Assembly: GCF_000472385.1 (NCBI RefSeq)
Contig: NZ_AWZU01000062.1
Span: 1 to 36,519, forward strand
Direction of reading: 5' to 3'
Source: Bradyrhizobium sp. ARR65
GTDB taxonomy: Bacteria; Pseudomonadota; Alphaproteobacteria; Rhizobiales; Xanthobacteraceae
Length of the DNA stretch: 36,519 nucleotides
Shown: in pieces, positions 1 through 6,019 of the stretch
Position numbering within the stretch: position 1 is the first letter of the stretch
Layout of the letters: the number at the start of each line of letters is the position of its first letter
Notes under the pieces: generated by a model
Told to the model about the DNA's origin: nothing
Database searches by the model: none
What the model saw: only the letters and a program-made list of their open reading frames with translations
Made by a program: the position numbers and the translations under genes

Positions 1-204
1 GTCCGCAACCTGTTCTATATGGCCTGCATGGGAGCTGCGACCCGGCACAACCCGGTGCTCAAGGCCTTCTATGATCGCCTGATCGCCAAGGGGAAGCTGG
101 AGAAGGTTGCTATCGTCGCCTGCATGCGCAAGCTGATCGTCATCCTCAACATCATGATCAGCCGCGGCGAGACATGGGACCCCAGCCGCTACGCGCTCAG
201 CTGA
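1..204 (+). CDS. IS110-family transposase, C-terminal fragment (5' cut by window edge)
   Basis: The frame is open from base 1 and ends at a TGA after 67 codons. Its translation (RNLFYMACMGA, then NPVLKAFYDRLIAKGK, then the ending WDPSRYALS) is the conserved tail of IS110/IS116/IS902-type transposases. These are DEDD-fold enzymes that move insertion sequences without large terminal inverted repeats. The 5' part lies outside the window, so it cannot be judged whether the element is intact. It marks the left edge of the accessory region that follows. The family call rests on recognised motifs. Confidence 0.85.
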   Translation, partial: VRNLFYMACMGAATRHNPVLKAFYDRLIAKGKLEKVAIVACMRKLIVILNIMISRGETWDPSRYALS

Positions 205-220
205 GGGAGCGCATCTGATC

Positions 221-243
221 GCGCTCGGTCTGCGACCGAGCGC
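221..243. repeat. perfect 10-bp hairpin just downstream of the transposase
   Basis: GCGCTCGGTC, a 3-nt loop and GACCGAGCGC form a perfect stem 17 nt after the transposase stop codon. No T-run follows on either strand, so it is not a classical terminator. It may belong to the end region of the IS110-type element, or it may simply end transcription. Confidence 0.5.
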
Positions 244-563
244 ATGCCAAGCCGACAGACCGGTGAGCGGACGGGGTCAAGGCCGTCAGCCGCCGAAGGC
301 GGGGGCGCGCCAGCGCCAGCCTTGAGCCCGGCCGATCACTGGTCTACTTCAACACAGTTGCTCCCCGGTGAACCAGACTTTATTGCCACCGTCGCCGGCG
401 CGATGCGAATGCATCGTCGCCAACTTAGCGCCAGCCACGGGGCGCCAGGACCACACGACTTCGCCGTCCGCGCCGAATGCCGCTCGTCTGCCGGCACCGT
501 CGCGTCCACCGCATTCCAACCCACGTCTCGTGACGATCGCGATACGCCCCTTATGGGGGGTTG
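244..563. other. stretch without a convincing gene
   Basis: About 320 bases of G/C-rich sequence between the transposase end and the first toxin-antitoxin promoter. Open frames exist on both strands (for example 244-582 + and 336-995 -), but they are rich in Arg, Pro and Ser, overlap each other and show no family motif. I see only IS-flanking or decayed sequence. Confidence 0.5.
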
Positions 564-578
564 GAACAGAACAAGAAC
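564..578. promoter_or_regulatory. candidate LexA/SOS box (GAAC-N7-GAAC)
   Basis: GAACAGAACAAGAAC matches the direct-repeat SOS box of Alphaproteobacteria, GAAC-N7-GAAC (GTTC-N7-GTTC on the other strand). It lies 57 bases upstream of the ATG of the broken toxin frame, where a promoter is expected. Eight fixed bases can occur by chance, and the tract is itself a short GAACA-like repeat, so this is only a candidate. Confidence 0.3.
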
Positions 579-623
579 ATAAGGGACAGATGTTTGCGAG
601 TCAAGCTGCTGTAATGGTAACGT

Positions 624-637
624 ATATGGTACCATAT
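624..637. promoter_or_regulatory. 14-bp perfect palindrome over the toxin start, candidate operator
   Basis: ATATGGTACCATAT is a perfect palindrome whose last bases overlap the ATG (636-638) of the RelE/HigB-like frame. HigA-type antitoxins commonly repress their own operon by binding such palindromes near the promoter or start, so this is the natural operator candidate for the antitoxin at 952-1326. No footprint-like evidence exists beyond position and symmetry. Confidence 0.4.
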
Positions 638-962
638 GATCCGGATTGAGGAATACGTCTCCGACGGTCAAAGCCCTTTTCCGGCGATGGTTCGACAGTC
701 TTGATGCGCAGGCGGCCGCAGTCGTGACCATTGCCATCGAGCGTCTTACCGAGGGCAACACCTCGAACGTCAAGCCGATCGCGAGGGGGCTGCCGAACTC
801 AGGATCAACCGCGGTCCGGGCTATCGGATCTGTTTCGGTTGGGATGGCAAGGTGCTGGTCATTCTGCTCGGTGGTGGCACCAAGCGACGACAGCAGGACG
901 ATATCGACGCCGCGCTCCGCCGCTGGCGAGACTACAAGAAACGCAAACGCGATGAGACATGA
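636..962 (+). pseudogene. RelE/HigB-like toxin, disrupted by two compensating frameshifts
   Basis: Three reading-frame pieces together spell a RelE/HigB-superfamily ribosome-dependent mRNA interferase. The ATG at 636 gives MIRIEEYVSDGQSPF. Near 680 the homology moves to the +1 frame (RRWFDSLDAQAAAVVTIAIE, then NTSNVKPI). Near 782 it returns to the first frame (AAELRINRGPGYRICFGWDG, then LVILLGGGTKRRQQDDIDAA, ending YKKRKRDET and TGA at 960-962). The original frame meets a TGA at 702-704, so only a 22-residue peptide would be made. The final GYR, LLGGGTK and DI.A...W motifs are typical of the family. Loss of the toxin while the antitoxin survives is a common decay route. A sequencing error pair is the alternative. 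Confidence 0.75.
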
Positions 963-1326
963 TGCCATGCCATTGACCCGAAATTTTCGCGACACGGTGC
1001 GCGCGCGGGCAGAACGCGATCCCGCTTTTCGAAAGGCGCTGTTTCAAGAGGCGGTAGAGGCCTTGCTGAAAGGCGAGACCGACGACGGCCGCGCGGGATT
1101 GCGGACCTATATCAATGCGACGATCGGTTTTGAGCGCTTAAGCGAGGTGACCGGCCGTCCGCAAAAGAGCTTGATGCGCATGTTTGGGCCGGAGGGCAAT
1201 CCGACCGCCGAGAACTTACTCGGCGTCATTCGCGCGCTGCAGGACCAGACGGGCTTGCATGTTGAGATCCGTGCGGTGACGAAAGGTGACGTGGGGCTAA
1301 CAACCGGGCGTCGGGAGTTATCCTAA
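952..1326 (+). CDS. HTH antitoxin of the disrupted RelE/HigB-like pair
   Basis: This 124-residue protein starts at ATG 952, inside the end of the toxin frame (overlap 952-962), the usual toxin-first HigBA-type layout with translational coupling. ATG 967 (MPLTRNF) is an alternative start. The C-terminal half (INATIGFERLSEVTGRPQKS, then LMRMFGPEGNPTAENLLGVI) reads as a helix-turn-helix of the XRE/HigA type seen in Hyphomicrobiales addiction-module antidotes. It would neutralise the cognate toxin and bind the operon operator, perhaps the palindrome at 624-637. The frame is intact although the toxin is broken, so it may survive as an orphan antitoxin. Confidence 0.7.
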   Translation: MRHDAMPLTRNFRDTVRARAERDPAFRKALFQEAVEALLKGETDDGRAGLRTYINATIGFERLSEVTGRPQKSLMRMFGPEGNPTAENLLGVIRALQDQTGLHVEIRAVTKGDVGLTTGRRELS

Positions 1327-1339
1327 AGATATATCTTTA
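1324..1339. repeat. 16-bp AT-rich perfect palindrome after the antitoxin
   Basis: TAAAGATATATCTTTA is a perfect palindrome that begins with the antitoxin stop codon. It is too A/T-rich and loop-free for a strong terminator. Since it lies between the toxin-antitoxin pair and the thymidylate-synthase-like operon, it may be a regulatory site or mark the junction where the A/T-rich cassette begins. Confidence 0.35.
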
Positions 1340-1409
1340 TTGAATTGCTTGGCTATTGATCTCGCTCGGTAGTTGCGATTGGATGTTCGCACTCGGGGGT
1401 GAATCCAAG

Positions 1410-1535
1410 ATGCGAGTTGTGGAAATCGCGGCGCTTTGGCTGGCGCGCGCTGCTTGCGCATTCCAGCGCGCCGAATTGGCCCATGACGAGAAGGTGGTGC
1501 CAGTCAAATTAGTTCGAGCGGTAAAATGCATTTAG
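1410..1535 (+). CDS. possible small ORF overlapping the start of the TS-like gene
   Basis: ATG 1410 opens a 41-codon frame (MRVVEIAALWLARAACAF, later HDEKVVPVKLVRAV) ending at TAG 1533-1535. It overlaps the first 10 bases of the TS-like gene in another frame. A G-rich stretch (GGGGGTGA) lies about 9 bases upstream and most third positions are G or C. It could be a leader peptide that couples translation to the TS-like gene, or an unused frame. I recognise no family. Confidence 0.3.
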   Translation: MRVVEIAALWLARAACAFQRAELAHDEKVVPVKLVRAVKCI

Positions 1536-2521
1536 CTGCTGAAACGCTCGATGATGTTTTGCTCAAATTATATCCTCAGCTACTTGCTGCCCCCCTAGCT
1601 TCGGGCGCAACGAGAGGAGCGAACAGAGAAATCCTCGGGACCTCAATTCAAATCACAAAACCGCGCGCACGGCTCAGCCGAACCGAGACCCGAGGAAGGC
1701 CATTTAGTGCGCTAGGTGAACTGCTCTGGTATCTCTCTAAAGACAATCAATTGGCCTTTATTGAACCATTCATTCCGGCCTACCGAAAAGAGAGTGAGGA
1801 CGGTGTAACTGTATACGGCGGATATGGGCCGCGTCTGTTTAAGCAGCGCGGCCACGATCAAATCGCAAATGTGTTGGCGAAACTGCGGGAAAGGCCAGCA
1901 ACGCGTAAAGCAGTTGTCCAATTGTTTAACGCCGAAGATCTCAGCGAACCACACGACGAAATTCCATGTACCACGACACTTCAATTTCTTTTGCGCAAAA
2001 GCAAACTCGAGATGATTGTCACGATGCGATCGAATGACGCCTACAAAGGACTTCCACACGACGTATTCTGCTTCACCATGCTGCAAGAGATCCTGGCCCG
2101 AACTTTGGGATGCGAGATGGCGTCATACAGGCACTTTGTTGGAAGCATGCACCTGTATGAAGATGCAGATGGCGATAGGAATGATCGCACTGCTGCGATG
2201 CGATTTGTTGAGGAGGGCTATCAATCCCAAGTTGAAATGCCCGCGATGCCGAGAGGTGATCCTTGGTCCTCAATTGAACAGGTACTGGCTGCGCTCGAGA
2301 AAATTCGCGCACAGGAGTTGATAAGAGCTACCGATCTTGGCCTCGATCCCTATTGGGGAGATCTTATTCGGATGTTGCAAATCTTTGTGGCTAAAGACGA
2401 GAGGACGATCAGAACGCTCCAGCAGGAAATGTCCTCAGCCTGTTACAAGGACTATATCAATAATCGCGCGTATAGATCGAGGAAGAAAGGTAGGTCGGGC
2501 CCAAATGGGGTGTCGCGTTAA
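1526..2521 (+). CDS. thymidylate-synthase-fold enzyme, predicted dCMP (hydroxy)methylase
   Basis: The 331-residue protein has the ThyA core. ELLWYL at 65-70 matches the Glu58 region of E. coli ThyA. The nucleophile is Cys148 in EIPCTTTLQF, followed by R168-S169-N170-D171, GLP at 175-177 and H209-L-Y211. From the cysteine onward the numbering is offset by exactly 2 from ThyA (Cys146, Arg166, Ser167, Asp169, His207, Tyr209). The position of ThyA Asn177, which selects uracil, is Asp179 here. T4 dCMP hydroxymethylase also has Asp there, and Asn-to-Asp changes shift thymidylate synthase toward dCMP, so I infer a cytosine nucleotide substrate. The ThyA Trp80 position has no Trp in a simple alignment (Tyr86/Arg87), compatible with a hydroxymethyl product. 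The C-terminal 110 residues do not resemble ThyA. The stop overlaps the next ATG (TAATG). Codon use is more A/T-rich than in the flagellar genes. Confidence 0.8.
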   Translation: MHLAAETLDDVLLKLYPQLLAAPLASGATRGANREILGTSIQITKPRARLSRTETRGRPFSALGELLWYLSKDNQLAFIEPFIPAYRKESEDGVTVYGGYGPRLFKQRGHDQIANVLAKLRERPATRKAVVQLFNAEDLSEPHDEIPCTTTLQFLLRKSKLEMIVTMRSNDAYKGLPHDVFCFTMLQEILARTLGCEMASYRHFVGSMHLYEDADGDRNDRTAAMRFVEEGYQSQVEMPAMPRGDPWSSIEQVLAALEKIRAQELIRATDLGLDPYWGDLIRMLQIFVAKDERTIRTLQQEMSSACYKDYINNRAYRSRKKGRSGPNGVSR

Positions 2522-3444
2522 TGTCACTGATCTGGCCGTCGCGTCAAAAAGTCTTCCTTCGACTGAGCGCGGGACTCCACAGTTTTTCTCAGGGGCAGCA
2601 TCAGTTGTTGGGAATTCAGCAGCTAGCTGCGCGTGAGGCGCTTGCGATGCAGATGGTGGCCAGTTTGCGTCGGCTGGACTACACGCGAATCCTAAAAGGC
2701 AGAACAATCCATCAGGAACGCGCAGATCCTTGCAGCTCCATGTTTGATCCCGAGCGCGCTGCTGTTCTACATGCCAAGAAAGGGCAGCTCGACGAAGCGA
2801 TTTGGCTTATCTTCCTGGCTACGCACTTCGGCAAACACGGAAGGTTTGGCTGGACCCGAATGCGTGACGTGTATTCGGCACTTGGCCAAGATAGATGGAC
2901 TTGGGCAAAGGTCGCTAGCAATGTAGACGAGTTTGAGGAGTGGATGCACCTCAACTATGATAAAATTGGGGGCGCGTTTGGCAATCATCGAAAATATGAA
3001 ACGTTAAATCCAAATTCGAAGAATGGAACCGTCGCAGTTGTGAGAAGCTTTGTTGAGTGCGTCAAAGGGGCGCCCTCAAAGTGGTTTGCCGAATTGACAA
3101 GGCAAGTCGGCAACGATCCCCACAAGATATTCGATGCAGCATATCGGCATTTCCAGATCGCAAGATTTGGAAGATTAGCCAAGTTCGATTTTCTTGCGCT
3201 CCTCGGTCGGCTCGATTTGGCGCCCATATGGCCGGGCTCCCCTTATTTGCGTGAGGCCACTGGACCGCTAAGAGGGGCTCGGCTACTGGTCGATGGAGAT
3301 CCTAAATCAAGGACTAGCGCAGAGAAGCTAGAAGAAATCCTCGGACTTCTTGATCAAACACTAAATGTCGGGATGCAGGTAATGGAAGATTCGATCTGCA
3401 ACTGGCAAAAAAGCCCGACGCACTTCAAGCATTTCAAGGGCTAA
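2521..3444 (+). CDS. alpha-glutamyl/putrescinyl thymine pyrophosphorylase clade 3-like protein
   Basis: The 307-residue soluble protein begins on the last base of the upstream stop codon (TAATG), so the two genes form an operon. Landmarks are DEAIWLIFLATHFGKH (91-106), GWTRMRDVYSALG (110-122), FGRLAKFDFLALLGRL (216-231) and a terminal MEDSICNWQKSP (288-299). I recognise these as the aGPT-Pplase3 family, a relative of helix-hairpin-helix DNA glycosylases. It was predicted from genome context to attach amine or amino-acid groups to pyrophosphorylated hydroxymethyl-pyrimidines in DNA. The family name is from memory and the biochemistry of this clade is not established. A TS-type hydroxymethylase partner fits that model. 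No base kinase, PLP enzyme or glycosyltransferase lies beside it, so a full pathway is not shown. It ends convergently with, and 4 bases into, the peptidase gene. Confidence 0.65.
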   Translation: MSLIWPSRQKVFLRLSAGLHSFSQGQHQLLGIQQLAAREALAMQMVASLRRLDYTRILKGRTIHQERADPCSSMFDPERAAVLHAKKGQLDEAIWLIFLATHFGKHGRFGWTRMRDVYSALGQDRWTWAKVASNVDEFEEWMHLNYDKIGGAFGNHRKYETLNPNSKNGTVAVVRSFVECVKGAPSKWFAELTRQVGNDPHKIFDAAYRHFQIARFGRLAKFDFLALLGRLDLAPIWPGSPYLREATGPLRGARLLVDGDPKSRTSAEKLEEILGLLDQTLNVGMQVMEDSICNWQKSPTHFKHFKG

Positions 3445-4541
3445 CATAGTGCACCGGATATTTGCTCCCAATTGAAACGTCGCTTCAGGAAGTTTAGTTG
3501 GCTGGGCTTGATGATTTCGTTGTGTTGAAGCTGACCGACGATGATTCCCGGCGAGACGCCGATCGAAAAAGCAAAGCGTATGACACTTTCCTTTCGGGGC
3601 TTTAGGTCCAGTAATTCGTCTCGCCGATTTGGGGGAACGAGAACAGAGGCCGAAAAACAATTTGCCTCACGCTCCTGTTCAGTGATCGTACCAACTTCAC
3701 CATCAATGAAGGTGCTAGAATTCCCGTGAAGCAGGACGTGCGCAAGTTCATGAAAGAACGTAAACCAAAAATGATCATCGGAGAGATGTCTAAAGCTCAG
3801 AATGATCATGGCTTTGTCTGGCGACAGAAAGCGTGTAGCGCCGCTTGCTCGACAGCCTGAGGGCGCACGGACGAATACGAGTGCTATCCCAACCTCCGCA
3901 CAAATCTTTCGCATTCGCGGTAGGAAATACGCTGGAGCTTTCGCCTTTGTGAGCACCCTTAGCTCAGGCAGGCGGATCCGAAGCTGCTGCGGATTCCATT
4001 TCGCGGTCGACACGCTTGATGCTTCCAATTCGCCACGTCGTAGCCACGCCGAGAGTGCGCCTGCTTTCGATTTGAAGGTTGGGGAACTGCGGAAGGCAAC
4101 ACCAAATGGCTTCTCATACCGTTCCGCCCATTCATTAGGGTCGGTTACGCCAAAATATGCAAGATAGGCCTTGAGTAGATCGTCTCGACGGCTAGGCTTC
4201 CTAAGCCAGCCATAGTTAACTATGTCAGCATGAGGAAACTGCTTGAGCCACTCGTCGCCCTTTTGCCTCGGAATCGCGCCAGCTGCGCGCGATAGAGAGT
4301 TGGCGTAGATCGCCTGGCGCTTTTGCCAAAACGTTGGCGTGCCTCCAACGTGTTTGGCGAGCAAATCTGCAAGCCCATCGTCTATCTCAACCGCGCCCGA
4401 GATCAATCCTCTGATGGTAGCCGCACTTCGTCCAATTTTTTCGGCAAGATCGGCGCAGCTTAGCTCCCGGTGCTCCATCATTGTCAGGAGCGTGTCGCCC
4501 GGCTTTGAAAACCAATCTGGTTGGAAGAATGTCTCAACCAT
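3441..4541 (-). CDS. HTH plus ImmA/IrrE-family zinc metallopeptidase (HigA-like antitoxin/regulator)
   Basis: I start at the ATG at 4541 (MVETFFQPDWFSKPGDT, 366 residues), 8 bases inside the end of the upstream toxin gene. A start 7 codons earlier is possible. Residues of about 20-65 form an XRE/HigA-type helix-turn-helix (ELSCADLAEKIGRSAATIRG). A middle region of about 150 residues follows. The ImmA/IrrE peptidase domain contains FTFFHELAHVLLHG with the zinc site HELAH (264-268), and the probable third ligand Glu292 in EREANCFSASVLVP. Family members cut repressors (ImmA acts on ImmR) or serve as antitoxins. Here the gene order toxin then HTH-peptidase suggests a HigBA-like module whose antitoxin can sense or process a partner. 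It converges on the modification pair with a 4-base overlap. Confidence 0.85.
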   Translation of the reverse strand: MVETFFQPDWFSKPGDTLLTMMEHRELSCADLAEKIGRSAATIRGLISGAVEIDDGLADLLAKHVGGTPTFWQKRQAIYANSLSRAAGAIPRQKGDEWLKQFPHADIVNYGWLRKPSRRDDLLKAYLAYFGVTDPNEWAERYEKPFGVAFRSSPTFKSKAGALSAWLRRGELEASSVSTAKWNPQQLRIRLPELRVLTKAKAPAYFLPRMRKICAEVGIALVFVRAPSGCRASGATRFLSPDKAMIILSFRHLSDDHFWFTFFHELAHVLLHGNSSTFIDGEVGTITEQEREANCFSASVLVPPNRRDELLDLKPRKESVIRFAFSIGVSPGIIVGQLQHNEIIKPSQLNFLKRRFNWEQISGALC

Positions 4542-4863
4542 CACTTGCCTCGATCGACACAATTCTTAGCCTTGTAGTGTTGTTCCAGTCCGTCACCTCG
4601 GCTGGAGGATTGGGGTAATTCGGATGACCCGATCTAAAATTGAGCCGATGTCCTGTGGACAATTGTACGCATTTTTCAGTGTTACTGATATCCAAGACCT
4701 TGCTTGGATACAATTCGCAAAATTCGGCTGCGGTGTCGCAGGCCTCGATGTCCGCAAGTATCTGCGCAAGTTCGAGCGCTGCAGCCGCTCCAAGCTTCGC
4801 CGTCGCTACGCCTCGCTCCGCACAGATTGCTCGCAACTCTTCTGTAGGAAAGTTGAAGATCAA
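4534..4863 (-). CDS. HigB-like (RelE-superfamily) toxin, TTG start
   Basis: The frame is open from 5055, but homology begins only at IFNFPTEELRAICAERG. I therefore start at TTG 4863-4861, which has an AGAAGG ribosome-binding site 7 bases upstream (4871-4876), giving 109 residues. The pattern LRAICAERG, KLGAAAALELAQILADIEAC, STGHRLNFRSGH and TDWNNTTRLRIVSIEA matches small HigB/killer proteins of the RelE fold, whose usual length is about 100 residues. Such toxins cleave mRNA on the ribosome. The gene overlaps the HTH-peptidase start by 8 bases (ATGGTTGA), the tight coupling expected of a toxin-antitoxin pair. The family assignment comes from pattern memory. Activity is inferred. Confidence 0.65.
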   Translation of the reverse strand: MIFNFPTEELRAICAERGVATAKLGAAAALELAQILADIEACDTAAEFCELYPSKVLDISNTEKCVQLSTGHRLNFRSGHPNYPNPPAEVTDWNNTTRLRIVSIEASDG

Positions 4864-4870
4864 GCAATTG

Positions 4871-4876
4871 CCTTCT
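4871..4876 (-). promoter_or_regulatory. ribosome-binding site that fixes the HigB TTG start
   Basis: AGAAGG on the - strand lies 7 bases before the TTG at 4863. No ATG or GTG near the conserved N-terminus has comparable spacing, so this site decides the start and explains why the longer upstream frame to 5055 should not be used. Confidence 0.6.
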
Positions 4877-5002
4877 AGGACACAAACGCTTAGCGGCGCA
4901 GGTGAGCAGCTTCTAATGCTGCCGAAGATCGTTGATTCTTGCAACCGTAAGTGGCGCGTAAGCCGTTGCGGTCGAAGCATGGCAGCCCTAATCCCGGGGA
5001 CC

Positions 5003-5044
5003 AAAAAACCACAACGGCCCTCGCCAGGGGAGCTAGCGAGGGCC
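5003..5044 (-). terminator. Rho-independent terminator, probably of the flgFGAH operon
   Basis: Read on the - strand, GGCCCTCGC and GCGAGGGCC form a perfect 9-bp stem with an 11-nt loop (5044-5016). GTTGTGGTTTTTT follows, with six T at 5008-5003. It lies about 190 bases after the flgH stop and before the HigB-like gene, so it should separate flagellar transcription from the island. Confidence 0.65.
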
Positions 5045-5156
5045 GCGTAGAACACCGCTTTTCGCGCCTAGGTTCGCGACTAGCGATGTGGGAGCTCGGT
5101 GTAGGATGGGGGTGTCGTTTCCTCGTTCTTCGAAAAGAGAGGTTTTTTCCGGGCTA

Positions 5157-5220
5157 CCCCCTCCCTAACCCTCCCCCGCATCCGCCTTCGCTAAAGCTTC
5201 GGCGGACAGGAGGGGGAGGG
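5157..5220. repeat. intergenic palindromic repeat after flgH
   Basis: C-rich arm CCCTCCCCCGCATCCGCC (5169-5186) pairs imperfectly with GGCGGACAGGAGGGGGAGGG (5201-5220) around a short TTCGCTAAAGCTTC centre. It ends about 10 bases from the flgH stop. This is the style of palindromic element often found between genes in Bradyrhizobium. It may stabilise the mRNA 3' end. Confidence 0.55.
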
Positions 5221-5231
5221 AAAATCTGGAC

Positions 5232-6014
5232 TTAGAACGGCAGCAGCACGTCCATGACCTGCTGGCCGTAGCGCGGTTGCTGGAAGTCGGAGATCTGGCC
5301 TCTTCCGCCGTAGGCGATGCGGGCTTGGGCGATCTTGCTCGAGTCGATCGTGTTGTCGCTCTGGATGTCCTCGGGGCGCACGATGCCGGCGACGATCAGC
5401 TCGCGGATTTCGTAGTTGACGCGGATCTCCTGCTTGCCTTCGACCACGAGGTTGCCGTTCGGCAGCACCTGGGTGACCACGGCGGCGACGTTGGTCTGCA
5501 AGGTTTCCTGGCGCTGGATCGTGCCCTTGCCGTCATATTGCGAGGTCGAGTCCGTGGTCAGGATGCGGCCGGGCAGCACCTTCTGCGCCGTGCCGCCGAG
5601 GGTCTTGGAGCCGATGAAATCGGTGATGCCTGAGTCTTCCTTGCTGGTGCGGTCGCGCACGGTCTCGTTGGCGAAGTTCGCCTGGTCGGTGATGTTGACG
5701 GTCACCGTCAAGAGGTCGCCGATCTGGTGCGCGCGCTGGTCCTTGAAGAAGGAGCGCGAGCCGTTGCGCCACAGCGAGTTCGGATTGTACGACACCGTCT
5801 CGGGCTTGGGCATCGGCATCGACACCGGCTTGTAGCCCGGCTGCGCCGTCGGGTTCTCGATCGCGTTGAGCTTCGGCGTCTCGCCGATCTGCGACAGGCG
5901 GTCGACTGCCGAACACCCTGTCACGGCCGACAAGACGGAGAGCAACGCCACGGTACGAAGCAGACGGGAACGGCCGGCGGCTGCCAAAGGCGGCAAGGGA
6001 CTGGACTTCGACAT
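5232..6014 (-). CDS. flgH: flagellar L-ring protein FlgH
   Basis: A 260-residue outer-membrane lipoprotein that forms the flagellar L ring around the rod. The N-terminus has a basic stretch, a hydrophobic segment (LLRTVALLSVLSAVTGC) and a lipobox with Cys34 as the acylated residue. The body has family motifs SLWRNGSRSFFKDQRAHQIG, LTVTVNITDQANFANET, NVAAVVTQVLPNGNLVVEGK, NYEIRELIVAGIVRPEDI and the C-terminal GGRGQISDFQQPRYGQQVMD. It is the last gene of the - strand flgF-flgG-flgA-flgH run, only 5 bases after the flgA stop. Confidence 0.97.
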   Translation of the reverse strand: MSKSSPLPPLAAAGRSRLLRTVALLSVLSAVTGCSAVDRLSQIGETPKLNAIENPTAQPGYKPVSMPMPKPETVSYNPNSLWRNGSRSFFKDQRAHQIGDLLTVTVNITDQANFANETVRDRTSKEDSGITDFIGSKTLGGTAQKVLPGRILTTDSTSQYDGKGTIQRQETLQTNVAAVVTQVLPNGNLVVEGKQEIRVNYEIRELIVAGIVRPEDIQSDNTIDSSKIAQARIAYGGRGQISDFQQPRYGQQVMDVLLPF

Positions 6015-6019
6015 GAACT

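Noticed and set aside
336..995. 219-codon - strand frame in the left intergenic region
   Set aside because: It runs antisense through the broken toxin, whose motifs on the + strand are clear. It has no recognisable domain.
1526..2521. Calling the gene thyA
   Set aside because: Despite the fold and catalytic Cys, the Asn177 position is Asp and the C-terminus is unlike ThyA, so a housekeeping thymidylate synthase label would mislead.
4864..5055. N-terminal extension of the HigB-like frame to an ATG at 5055
   Set aside because: It would run through the terminator hairpin at 5003-5044 and carries no homology. The TTG at 4863 has a proper ribosome-binding site.
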